Of a stretch of 64,000 nt of DNA, positions 7,857 to 15,740 are shown piece after piece. The position numbers and the translations under genes were made by a program. Every line of letters starts with the position of its first letter. Within the stretch, counting starts at the first letter, position 1. Source of the DNA: an uncultured Roseobacter sp. Its GTDB lineage: Bacteria; Pseudomonadota; Alphaproteobacteria; Rhodobacterales; Rhodobacteraceae. Under the pieces are notes generated by a model. It saw nothing but the letters and a program-made list of their open reading frames with translations. It did not search any database and was not told the DNA's origin. The stretch lies in the NCBI RefSeq assembly GCF_947493125.1, contig NZ_CANLQB010000011.1, positions 62,001 to 126,000 of the forward strand. The letters are read 5' to 3'.

Positions 7857-8489
7857 ATGCCACATGACCACGACCACGGGGGCACCCCGTCCAGCCCGTT
7901 CGAAGAGCTGATGAAGCTGCAAAGCGCGTTTCAGCAAAGCCTCAGCCAGGCGACCATGCAGTATCTGCGGCAGCTGCAGGGCATCGTCGGGCCGGTCACT
8001 CCAGGCACGGTGGTGCAACAGATCGACGGCGCGGGCGTGGATCTCAAGCTGCGCCCAGGTGGGCAGGCCAAGGCGAGCGTGACTGTAGAGAACCGTCAGA
8101 GGGTGCATTCCATGATCACGCCAATGATCACCCCGCTGGTCTCGGACACGGGTGCGACATGGTTCGCCCAGACCGCCTTTGCGCCGCCGACCGCCCTGCT
8201 CGCCACCGATGAGAGCCTGGAGTTCGCGCTGGTTCTGGATGCACCAGCTGACATGCCAGTTGGGGTCTATCGGGGGGCAGTGCTGATCTATGGCTGCAGC
8301 GACGGGGTGGTACCATTGGAGGTCACGGTGGCCAAACAGGCGGCCAAGCGCAAGGCCCCGGCAGCCAACGCAAAAGCCAGTGCCGCGACGGCGAAAAACA
8401 AGGCAACCGCGACAAAGAGCAAGGCCGCCCCCGCCAAGAAAGCGCCAGCCAAGAAACCCGCCCGCCGCAAACCCACCAAAGCCTCCTGA
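7857..8489 (+). CDS. Hypothetical protein: phasin-like helix, Ig-like domain, Lys/Ala tail
   Basis: 210 aa. A His-rich start (MPHDHDHGG) is followed by an amphipathic helix (FEELMKLQSAFQQSLSQATM). Then comes an Ig-like beta domain (about 60-160, ending YRGAVLIYGCSDGVVPLEVTV). A tail of about 50 residues made almost only of Ala, Lys, Pro and Arg (for example KKAPAKKPARRK) closes the protein. Such histone-H1-like tails occur in the granule-associated phasin PhaF, where they bind DNA and help partition granules. The tail could do the same here, or bind another polyanion. Follows the prenyl synthase after 11 nt. Confidence 0.75.
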   Translation: MPHDHDHGGTPSSPFEELMKLQSAFQQSLSQATMQYLRQLQGIVGPVTPGTVVQQIDGAGVDLKLRPGGQAKASVTVENRQRVHSMITPMITPLVSDTGATWFAQTAFAPPTALLATDESLEFALVLDAPADMPVGVYRGAVLIYGCSDGVVPLEVTVAKQAAKRKAPAANAKASAATAKNKATATKSKAAPAKKAPAKKPARRKPTKAS

Positions 8490-8501
8490 GGAGACCCGCC
8501 C

Positions 8502-9065
8502 ATGGCCAACAGCGCAAATATTCGCCTCATCGATCCGCCGGAAGATGCCGGGCGCACCACCGCAAGCCTCTTCTCCTCTCTCGCCAGCCGGTTGATCACC
8601 CTGCATTACACCTCCGGTGTCAGTGTGATTGGCTCGACGCTGGCCGGGCTTGCACAAGCGGGGCGCGAGATTTCCAAGACGGCGGAGGGTGCGCGCATCC
8701 GCCGGGCGCTGGAGGCAAGCGCGGTGAAGGACAACGGAGAGCTGCTGTGGAACGCGCTGCGTGTGACCGGCTGGACGGAAGGGATGCCCGCCGCCCCCGT
8801 TCTCGACCACATCCGCAATGATCTGGCGCTGCTGCTGGCGGAGGATCTGGCTGAGACCATCGACAATGTCCCTGCCCCGCTGGAAAACAAAGTCTATCAA
8901 AGCAAGACGGTTCCGCCCGCAATCACCTTCATCGACACGCTGATGGGGCTGTGGATCCACTCCCGCGAGATCGTACAATCGGTCGAGGCACTGGCACGGA
9001 CGGCCCCCGAACGGGACGCGGTTGAACCCGGAGACGCGGTGCACAGCGGCCCGATCCTGCGGTGA
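8502..9065 (+). CDS. Hypothetical all-helical protein
   Basis: 187 aa, no family recognised. It lacks a signal peptide and appears to be mostly amphipathic helices, for example TTASLFSSLASRLITLHYTS, SVIGSTLAGLAQAGREIS and LALLLAEDLAETIDNV. Ala/Leu/Ser-rich helices like these suit a lipid-surface or membrane-peripheral protein. It starts 12 nt after the Lys-tailed protein and its stop overlaps the next start by GTGA, so it belongs to the same transcript. Confidence 0.7.
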   Translation: MANSANIRLIDPPEDAGRTTASLFSSLASRLITLHYTSGVSVIGSTLAGLAQAGREISKTAEGARIRRALEASAVKDNGELLWNALRVTGWTEGMPAAPVLDHIRNDLALLLAEDLAETIDNVPAPLENKVYQSKTVPPAITFIDTLMGLWIHSREIVQSVEALARTAPERDAVEPGDAVHSGPILR

Positions 9066-10060
9066 CACCCTTTGACGTGCTCCGGCCACCGGTGCTGAGC
9101 GATCCGACGGCGGCCGCCTACAAAGACTGGTTTCATCTCAACGTCTTCCTGCCCGACACGGGGCGCGTTGTGCTGATCAACATGTCACTGCACGGGCCAC
9201 CGTGGGACGCCCGCGCCCGGGCGGTGGGCGTGGCGCTGGCGAGCGCGCCGGATGGCGATTGGATCGGCGGGATCGAAATCGCGTCCTTCGCCGACAGCAA
9301 AGTCGACACGCAGGCCCTGTTTCTCAGCACACTCTCCATCGCCGTGACGCGTGACGGCAGCGCGTTGCACGCGAAGGTGGCAAGACCTGAAGATGGGTTT
9401 GAGGCAGATCTGATCGCGCGCCCGGTTCTGTCCGCAGGCGCGCTGGATCTGACGGCGCAGTTCGGCAGTGGCTGGATCGGCTGGAGCGCCGTGCCGGTAC
9501 TGGCCATCTCCGGCACGCTCACGCTCGACGGCGAAGAGGTGTCCTTGGAGGACGCCCGCGGCTATCACGACCACAATTGGGGCCGCTGGTTCTGGGGCGA
9601 GGACGTGGCCTGGGAATGGGGCGCCTGGGTGTTGAGTGACAACATCACGGTGGTGGCTGCACGGGGGACTGACAAGGCGCATTTCGACCGGCAGCAACCG
9701 CATGTGTTCCTCGTGCATGGCAGCAAGGTTCACGGGTTTTTGCCAGGTCAGATCAGCCTGACTTACGAGGCGGCGCCTATGCGGGTGGCGCGCCGTCTGC
9801 CGGGTGCGCTGGCCGCGATCCACCCAGACCGCCGCGCCCCCGATCTGCCGACAACCGTCACCCTGCGGGCGGAAAGCCAGGCCGCCCAGTTCGAGCTGTT
9901 CTTCGAGGTCGATACCGTTGCACAGCTGCTGCTATCCGATCCGTTACGCCCCGGGTCTGGCTTCATCAACGAATTGGCCGGGCGCTGCCGTCTCGTTGCA
10001 AACCTTGATCAGATAGTTTTGCGGGCCGAAGGCTTGGGCGTGTTTGAATATGTCGAGTGA
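9062..10060 (+). CDS. CrtC/AttH-like protein (hydroxyneurosporene-synthase superfamily)
   Basis: 332 aa, GTG start at 9062 overlapping the upstream stop. A double lipocalin-like barrel is suggested by beta-rich halves. The central motif GYHDHNWGRWFWGEDVAWEW (about residues 162-181) matches the DHxWG-type signature of the CrtC/AttH group, which includes carotenoid 1,2-hydratase. CrtC adds water across a terminal isoprenoid double bond; AttH relatives are poorly characterised. With a prenyl synthase and a methyltransferase in the same operon, I infer hydration or cyclisation of an isoprenoid. No carotenoid genes (crtB, crtI) are in the window, so a carotenoid substrate is not assumed. Confidence 0.8.
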   Translation: MTPFDVLRPPVLSDPTAAAYKDWFHLNVFLPDTGRVVLINMSLHGPPWDARARAVGVALASAPDGDWIGGIEIASFADSKVDTQALFLSTLSIAVTRDGSALHAKVARPEDGFEADLIARPVLSAGALDLTAQFGSGWIGWSAVPVLAISGTLTLDGEEVSLEDARGYHDHNWGRWFWGEDVAWEWGAWVLSDNITVVAARGTDKAHFDRQQPHVFLVHGSKVHGFLPGQISLTYEAAPMRVARRLPGALAAIHPDRRAPDLPTTVTLRAESQAAQFELFFEVDTVAQLLLSDPLRPGSGFINELAGRCRLVANLDQIVLRAEGLGVFEYVE

Positions 10061-10583
10061 TCCCCGTCATCTGCGCGACTGGATCAGCGCGCTCTATGCA
10101 ACCCTTGAGCAGGCTGAACCGCACAACGCAGAGGCCATTCGCAAACTTGCCGGATCACAGATCTCGCGCATGGTACTCGACGACGACCGGGTTACGGTGC
10201 GCTTTGTCGATGGCGTGCTGCACGTCCGCCGGATGCGAGGCGGTACCGGCCAACTGAAAAGCCCAAACGGATCGACCGACCGGGAGACCGTCACCGCACT
10301 TCTTCTTGGTTACATGGAGATCTCCGAAGCCATCTCGCACGATCACATCCGGTTGCGCGGCACAGCGGAAGAGGTGATGGCGATCTGCGCGATCATTGAG
10401 GTTCTGGTTGATGCCAGCACGCGAGTTCCCGCCCTGCAACAGCTCGCTGACACGTTTCTAAGGACGGTGGGGCAGGGAACGGCCCGCGCCGGACGCCGAG
10501 CCCGCGCCCTGCATGCCAAAGCAATGGTTGCGAAAGAGAGAGGTTTTCTGACCCGCGAAGGACTTCTGCGCCGCGTGCTTTGA
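10050..10583 (+). CDS. SCP2-like (sterol carrier) domain protein
   Basis: About 177 aa from the ATG at 10050 (MSSDPRHLRDW); a TTG two codons earlier is possible. The order VTVRFVDGVLHVRR, TDRETVTALLLGYMEIS, DHIRLRGTAEEVM follows the layout of SCP2 domains, which bind lipids or CoA esters in a hydrophobic tunnel. The C-terminus is basic (RAGRRARALHAK). It overlaps the end of the CrtC-like gene by 11 nt and is the last gene of the operon. A role as carrier of the isoprenoid product is an inference. The family assignment is by pattern only. Confidence 0.65.
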   Translation: MSSDPRHLRDWISALYATLEQAEPHNAEAIRKLAGSQISRMVLDDDRVTVRFVDGVLHVRRMRGGTGQLKSPNGSTDRETVTALLLGYMEISEAISHDHIRLRGTAEEVMAICAIIEVLVDASTRVPALQQLADTFLRTVGQGTARAGRRARALHAKAMVAKERGFLTREGLLRRVL

Positions 10584-10926
10584 CGAAGTATCACCTCATC
10601 ACGCCCGACCTGACGATAAGGCTGCTCAAATCGTACCGCGCGGTTGTCTTTGACCGCCGCATGCTGAAATGCGCCGCCACTATCGTCGTATGGGGCCTGG
10701 ACCAATCCTTTGGGCCGACCGATCACAGATAGCCCGATCCAGCCATGCATCGGTGCAAGCGCATCCTGCAGGTCTACGGGTATTCGAACCGTCTCTGGCG
10801 ACTTATCCATTTCCTGAGTGATCGGAAACGACGCTCCGAAACGAAAACTCCAACGGGCTCATATGTCGACGCAAGGAACTGTCCTTTGTCTCGTCGAGTG
10901 CTCAGTCAATTTGCAAGGTAACCAGA
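10584..10926. other. 343-bp intergenic region before the H-NOX gene
   Basis: No supported gene. A minus-strand open frame covers 10343-10810 but half of it lies antisense to the SCP2-like gene and it has no family character. No terminator hairpin with a T-run was seen after the operon. The promoter of the H-NOX gene should lie at the 3' end of this stretch. Confidence 0.6.
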
Positions 10927-11475
10927 ATGTATGGGATGATTAACGAAGGAATTCGCACCTTCATCATTAACAATCACGACGAACAAACGTGGGAGACAAT
11001 CTGCCAAAAAGCTGCTGTCGAAGGTCGGAGTTTCGATCATATGAAAAGCTATGACGACAGTGTGACCTACGATCTCGTTGGTGCCGTGTCTGAGCATACC
11101 GGGCTCTCCGCTGGAGAGGTGATGGCGAAGTTTGGCTCGTACTGGATCGATTACGCGGGCAGCTCCAGCTATGGAAGACTGATGAAGCGCGCGGGAGACA
11201 GCTTCCTGGAACGGTTGGCGGGCCTCGACGACATGCATGCGCAGATAAAGAAGTCGATGCCTCATCTGAAACCACCGTCCTTCCAGCTCGAAGAAATCGC
11301 CGACAGAACATATCACCTGCACTACTTCTCTCAGCGAATAGGTCTCGATACCATGGTGGTCGGACTACTTGACGGATTGGCCGAAGAGACCGGTGCGCGG
11401 ATCGCGGTCAAACAGGTGGCCGAAAAGTCCGAGACCGTTGATCACAGCGTATTTGAGATCGTCCTGGCTCATTGA
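10927..11475 (+). CDS. H-NOX haem nitric-oxide/oxygen-binding sensor domain protein
   Basis: 182 aa, a single haem-NO/O2-binding domain. The proximal haem ligand is His104 (LDDMHAQIKK) and the haem-propionate motif YxSxR is present as Y133-F-S135-Q-R137. By alignment to the Thermoanaerobacter H-NOX, the distal Tyr that stabilises bound oxygen would fall near residue 142, which is Thr here. That favours NO binding over O2. Bacterial H-NOX proteins usually act with a neighbouring histidine kinase or cyclic-di-GMP enzyme, and neither is adjacent. Regulatory target unknown. Confidence 0.92.
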   Translation: MYGMINEGIRTFIINNHDEQTWETICQKAAVEGRSFDHMKSYDDSVTYDLVGAVSEHTGLSAGEVMAKFGSYWIDYAGSSSYGRLMKRAGDSFLERLAGLDDMHAQIKKSMPHLKPPSFQLEEIADRTYHLHYFSQRIGLDTMVVGLLDGLAEETGARIAVKQVAEKSETVDHSVFEIVLAH

Positions 11476-12227
11476 TCTGTTTCAAGATCCGCGACACAGC
11501 CACTCCATGTTCAGCGACAGCGCGGGTTTGACCTGAAAACCGGGTGTGCGGCGACGTGAGGACCTTCCTGTTCATGACCCTTTGATCTCATAAACAGTTG
11601 GTGGGCAGTGGGATCGTCGGTTGCAAACGGCGTTGGGCCCACCCAATTGCGATGAGATCACCAGACAACGGGTGCAGCCTGCTCCAAATCATAGTGATCG
11701 GGTGGCCTTCGTGCTCTCTACCTTCGGGCGGAAAAGAATACCGTGAGTGGCGACGCTCGAAAAACTGGCTTTTATTGGGAAACGTCTTCGACTGCTCGCA
11801 GGGCGGGTACGTCCCTCATCTGCGCGCGCTGCCTCGCCGACGGATCTAAAGCGCAGCGGTAGGGCAAATGGTCCGCATCGACAAAGAGCATCATTGTCGA
11901 AGCCAGCGTCGATTGGCAGGTTCTTTGCGCATCCGACCAGGCGGCGGATCGGTGTCTGGGCGGCGCTCCGGATCCACTGTGGTGAGCGAGAGGACGACGA
12001 TGGGCTTGCGGTTGCGTACTCCGGCGATCTGGACGCGCTGGCTCAAGCGGGCATCCACCGCAGTCCAATTATGCCCAAACGAGACGCGACACTTGTGATC
12101 CTGACAAAAGATGACGCGGTGGCGGCATATCCGATTAATGTGTCGGCAATAAGATAAGAAGTTGGTGCTGGCAGAAGCGGGATGATGTCATCGGTAAAGA
12201 GCCCAGCCGTGCAGGGGCCGCAGCCGG
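11476..12227. other. 752-bp region without a supported gene
   Basis: Several open frames of 70-136 codons exist on both strands (the longest at 11747-12157) but they are rich in Arg, Ser and Pro and show no domain pattern. The ends are the H-NOX stop and the convergent pncB stop. The stretch may be decayed coding DNA; nothing in it can be identified. Confidence 0.5.
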
Positions 12228-13520
12228 TCAGACAATCACATCCTGCGCAACCTGCTCGCCAACGCCAAAAACCTGTTTATAGCGCGCGATCTCAGCAGCA
12301 GGGCCCATCGCCTTGTTGGGATTGTCGGACAGCTTGACGGTGGGAGCACCATTCGCCTCCACCGCCTTGCAGACCAGCGAGAAGGGGGCGAGCCTATCCT
12401 CGGGCACCAGCATGCGGAAGTCGTTGGTGAGCAAGGTGCCCCACCCGAACGAGACATTGGTGCGGCCCGCGAATTTGCCGTGAAGCGAGCGGATCTTGTC
12501 CACGTCGAGCCCATCGCTGAAGATGATCCGCTTGGCGCTGGGGTCTTCTCCACGTGCTTTCCACCAGTCGATGGCGATTTCCGCCGCCTTCGCAGGGTCT
12601 CCGCTGTCGATCCGGATGCCCGTCCATCCAGCCAGCCAGTCCGGCGCCTTGTCGAGGAAGCCTTTCGTGCCGAAGGTGTCGGGCAGGATGATCCGCAGGT
12701 TGCCCTCATGCTCCTCGTGCCAGTCCGAGAGGACATCGTAGGGCGCCTGCGCCAACGCCTCGTCGGTTTCGGCCAGGGCGGCATAGACCATCGGGAGCTC
12801 ATGGGCGTTGGTACCAATCGCCTCAAGCTCGCGATTCATGGCGATCTTGCAGTTCGAGGTCCCTGTGAAGGCGTCACCCAAGCCCTCCTGCATCGCCTGC
12901 ACGCACCAGTCTTGCCAGAGATAGCTGTGCCGCCGACGCGTTCCGAAATCGGCAATCGACAGGTCGGAAATGTCGCGGAGCGCCTCAATCTTCTCCCAGA
13001 CGCGGGTCATTGCCCGGGCATAGAGCACCTGCAGTTCGAATTTTCCCATCCGGTTCAGCACCGCCCGCCCGCGCAACTCCATCAGCACCGCCAGCGCCGG
13101 GATTTCCCAAAGCATCACCTCGGGCCAGTTGCCCTCAAACGTCAGTTCGTACTGATCTCCCTTGCGCTCTAGGTGATAGGGCGGCAAGCGCAGTTGCTCG
13201 AACCACTCCATGAAGTCGGGCCGGAACATCTGGCGCTTGCCGTAGAAGGTGTTGCCGCGCAGCCAGGTGCTTTCCCCGCGCGAGAGCGAGAGCGAGCGGA
13301 TGTGGTCAAGCTGTTCGCGCAGTTCGCCCTCGTCAATGAGTTCCGCCAAAGGCACATGTTTGGAGCGGTTGATCAGGCTGAAGGTCACCCGCGTGCCGGG
13401 CTTGTTGCGAAAGACCGATTGGCACATCAGGAGTTTGTAGAAATCCGTGTCGATCAATGACCGGACAATCGGGTCGATCTTCCATTTGTGGTTCCAGACG
13501 CGTCTCGCGATATCAACCAT
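12228..13520 (-). CDS. pncB: Nicotinate phosphoribosyltransferase
   Basis: NAD salvage enzyme that joins nicotinate to PRPP with ATP hydrolysis. 430 aa from ATG at 13520 (MVDIARRVWNHKWKI). Family marks are SLIDTDFYKLLMCQSVF near the N-terminus, the regulatory His loop GTNAHELPMVYAAL, GIRIDSGDP and IIFSDGLDVDKI. Length fits the bacterial family. The start overlaps the pncA stop by 8 nt, so the enzyme that makes its substrate is translated from the same message. The frame is open further upstream but would run into pncA. Confidence 0.95.
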   Translation of the reverse strand: MVDIARRVWNHKWKIDPIVRSLIDTDFYKLLMCQSVFRNKPGTRVTFSLINRSKHVPLAELIDEGELREQLDHIRSLSLSRGESTWLRGNTFYGKRQMFRPDFMEWFEQLRLPPYHLERKGDQYELTFEGNWPEVMLWEIPALAVLMELRGRAVLNRMGKFELQVLYARAMTRVWEKIEALRDISDLSIADFGTRRRHSYLWQDWCVQAMQEGLGDAFTGTSNCKIAMNRELEAIGTNAHELPMVYAALAETDEALAQAPYDVLSDWHEEHEGNLRIILPDTFGTKGFLDKAPDWLAGWTGIRIDSGDPAKAAEIAIDWWKARGEDPSAKRIIFSDGLDVDKIRSLHGKFAGRTNVSFGWGTLLTNDFRMLVPEDRLAPFSLVCKAVEANGAPTVKLSDNPNKAMGPAAEIARYKQVFGVGEQVAQDVIV

Positions 13521-14121
13521 GGCCGGTCTCCAGCCGCACACCGGTGGCTCCCATTCCGTCGCGCGCAGCGGCGAGCGATCCGTCCAGGTCAATCGCCCGG
13601 CAGAGATCTTCACGCACCGTTACGGTAAACCCGAGCTTCGCCGCATCCACGGCCGAGAAGTTCACGCAGAAGTCGAGTGCGAGGCCCGCCATGACCAACC
13701 TTTCGATGCCCCGTGTGCGAAGATAGCCTTCCAGCCCGGTGGGCGTCACCTGATCGTTCTCGAAAAACGCCGAATAGCTGTCGATGCCCGGATTATAGCC
13801 CTTGCGGATGATCAGGTCCGCGCGGTCCACCTGAAGTTCAGGGTGGAACTGCGCGCCGAGGCTGCCTTGAATACAGTGGTCGGGCCAGAGCACCTGCGGC
13901 CCATAGGGCATGTCTGTCAGATCGTAAGGCGCCTTTTCGGCGTGCGACGAGGCGAAGGAGGAATGACCCGCCGGGTGCCAGTCTTGCGTCAGGATCACCG
14001 CCTCGGCTTTGGCCATCAGCGCGTTGACGCCGCCGACGATGCTATCGCCGTCCGGTACCGCCAGAGCGCCACCGGGGCAGAAATCCTTCTGCAGGTCGAT
14101 CACGATCAGGGCTTGGGTCAT
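13513..14121 (-). CDS. pncA: Nicotinamidase (pyrazinamidase)
   Basis: Hydrolyses nicotinamide to nicotinate, which PncB then uses. 202 aa from the ATG at 14121 (MTQALIVIDLQKDF), chosen because GGGAGGTG lies just before it; an upstream ATG (MTKREVR) is less likely. Visible catalytic and metal elements are the Asp of VIDLQKDFCPGG, the metal-binding DWHPAGHSSF and the nucleophilic Cys in LALDFCVNFSA. First gene of the pncA-pncB pair; its promoter lies in the 133-bp gap to the divergent trhO. Confidence 0.95.
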   Translation of the reverse strand: MTQALIVIDLQKDFCPGGALAVPDGDSIVGGVNALMAKAEAVILTQDWHPAGHSSFASSHAEKAPYDLTDMPYGPQVLWPDHCIQGSLGAQFHPELQVDRADLIIRKGYNPGIDSYSAFFENDQVTPTGLEGYLRTRGIERLVMAGLALDFCVNFSAVDAAKLGFTVTVREDLCRAIDLDGSLAAARDGMGATGVRLETGHG

Positions 14122-14254
14122 CCGCACCTCCCTTTTGGTCATCTTTGGGTAAGGGGCGGCGCGCGAGGCGTCAATGGCAACCGATGCGTGTGAGCGCCTG
14201 TGCGGCACGCCTCCGCTCTTGCTCCCGCAGCCGTTGGGGCCTATTTCAGCGCGC

Positions 14255-15151
14255 ATGTATACCATTGCCGCCCTCTATCATTTCACGCGGTTTGACGACC
14301 CCGCCGCGCTCAAACCCCACCTGCTGGCTCTTTGTACTGCGCAGAATGTGCAGGGCACCCTTTTGCTTGCACAGGAAGGGGTGAACGGCACCATCGCCGG
14401 GCCGCGCGCAGGTATTGATGCGGTCATCGCACATTTGCGCGCTCTTCCGGGCTGCGCTGATCTCGAGTGGAAAGAGGCGGTCAGCGACCACGCCCCCTTT
14501 GGCAAGATGAAGGTGCGTCTCAAGCGTGAGATCGTGACTATGGGCCAACCGGATGTGGATCCACGCGCACGGGTCGGCCATTATGTCGAACCGGAAGACT
14601 GGAATGCGCTGATCACGTCACCGGATGTCGCCGTGATCGATACCCGCAACGACTATGAGGTCGCCATCGGCACCTTCGAAGGCGCCATCGACCCCAACAC
14701 CCAGAGCTTCGGCGAGTTCCCGGCATGGTGGGAGGCGAACAAGGAGCGCTTCCACAACAAGAAGGTCGCGATGTTTTGCACCGGCGGCATTCGCTGTGAG
14801 AAATCTACCAACTATCTATTGGGGCAGGGTGTCGAAGACGTGTATCACCTCAAAGGCGGTATTTTGAAATATCTTGAAGACGTCCCGGAGAAGGACACGA
14901 GATGGACCGGTGCATGCTTTGTCTTTGACAACCGTGTCAGCGTTGAACATGGATTGCGCGAGGGGCCGCATATGCTGTGTCACGGATGCCGTCGTCCCAT
15001 CCTCCCCCAAGACACCAAACGCGCCGAATACGAGGTGGGAGTAAGCTGTCACCAATGCGTTTCCGAGACGTCGGAGGCCGATAAGGCCCGCTTCCGTGAG
15101 CGGCAGAGACAGATGGCCCTTTCCAAGGCGCGGAGAGTTGCTGAGAGCTAG
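14255..15151 (+). CDS. trhO: tRNA uridine(34) hydroxylase, rhodanese-related
   Basis: YceA/TrhO family protein, which in E. coli oxidises tRNA U34 to 5-hydroxyuridine. 298 aa from ATG at 14255 (MYTIAALYHFTRFDD). The N-terminal acylphosphatase-like part has GTLLLAQEGVNGTIAG; the rhodanese domain carries the active-site loop FCTGGIRCEKS. The C-terminal part holds CHGCRRPI and CHQC cysteines. The frame is open further upstream, but 14255 gives the canonical start. Divergent from pncA. Confidence 0.92.
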   Translation: MYTIAALYHFTRFDDPAALKPHLLALCTAQNVQGTLLLAQEGVNGTIAGPRAGIDAVIAHLRALPGCADLEWKEAVSDHAPFGKMKVRLKREIVTMGQPDVDPRARVGHYVEPEDWNALITSPDVAVIDTRNDYEVAIGTFEGAIDPNTQSFGEFPAWWEANKERFHNKKVAMFCTGGIRCEKSTNYLLGQGVEDVYHLKGGILKYLEDVPEKDTRWTGACFVFDNRVSVEHGLREGPHMLCHGCRRPILPQDTKRAEYEVGVSCHQCVSETSEADKARFRERQRQMALSKARRVAES

Positions 15152-15740
15152 GCCGTCTTTGCGCTGTTTGGCGGTGATCGGTGTTCAGGCGACGAGTTGG
15201 GATAATCACCACACCCGGTCCGTGCCGTGAAATATTATCTCCCAGCGCGCTGTGATGCAAGCCGCTCCCGGAAGAACTCTTGCAGACATGAATGGTCTTT
15301 GCATACCGGACCAAGCCGGCTCGGACCCCACGTTGCCAGGATGCGGCGCTGTCTCAAAACAAATAGCGGGCCGACGCGACTGAGCGAGGTCAGGCTGCCG
15401 AACGGCATATCACGAAACAGAGTGTTCTCGCCGGTGCGGCTCTGATCGCAAACGTTCTCCCAGGGCCGAGCTAATTGGTAGGCGGACCTGAGGCGCAGAA
15501 GGACCGCTGCGAGATGCCAATGTTCAACGGGCCAACCGATGACGCCGGTCAATCGTTATCACACCGAACACCAACCTGTTTGCCGTTATAATGCAGAGCC
15601 AGCGACATCTTGGCGTCGTCCCTCGCCTTTGGTGTCGGGCACCTCCGCGCTGACACAGTGGAAAAACCAGCTTTCATTAAGGAGGTGGAAAGACCTTCTG
15701 CGCTATCACCGCTGTTGGGTGAATATGAGAGTGGTGAGTT
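15152..15740. other. 589-bp region without a supported gene
   Basis: A minus-strand open frame at 15235-15552 looks protein-like in composition but matches nothing I know and lacks a ribosome binding site. It may be a remnant. The promoter of motB should be in the last part, where an AAGGAGG run occurs about 60 nt upstream of the motB start. Confidence 0.5.

Noticed and set aside
9062-10060. Carotenoid biosynthesis cluster based on the CrtC-like protein
   Set aside because: No phytoene synthase or desaturase is in the window, so a carotenoid substrate cannot be claimed.
3649-10583. Encapsulin or bacterial microcompartment shell in the isoprenoid operon
   Set aside because: None of the proteins has HK97-like or BMC-domain character; the small proteins are helix plus Ig-like.
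10770-10805. tRNA-like T-loop (TTCGAA within GGTATTCGAACC)
   Set aside because: No matching acceptor, D or anticodon arms can be built around it.
10343-10810. Minus-strand open frame after the isoprenoid operon
   Set aside because: Half lies antisense to the SCP2-like gene, there is no ribosome binding site, and the outer half has no family likeness.
11747-12157. Plus-strand open frame of 136 codons
   Set aside because: Arg/Ser/Pro-rich, no ribosome binding site or motif; treated as non-coding or decayed.
15235-15552. Minus-strand open frame of 105 codons before motB
   Set aside because: Composition is protein-like, but there is no family, partner or ribosome binding site; recorded only in the gap entry.
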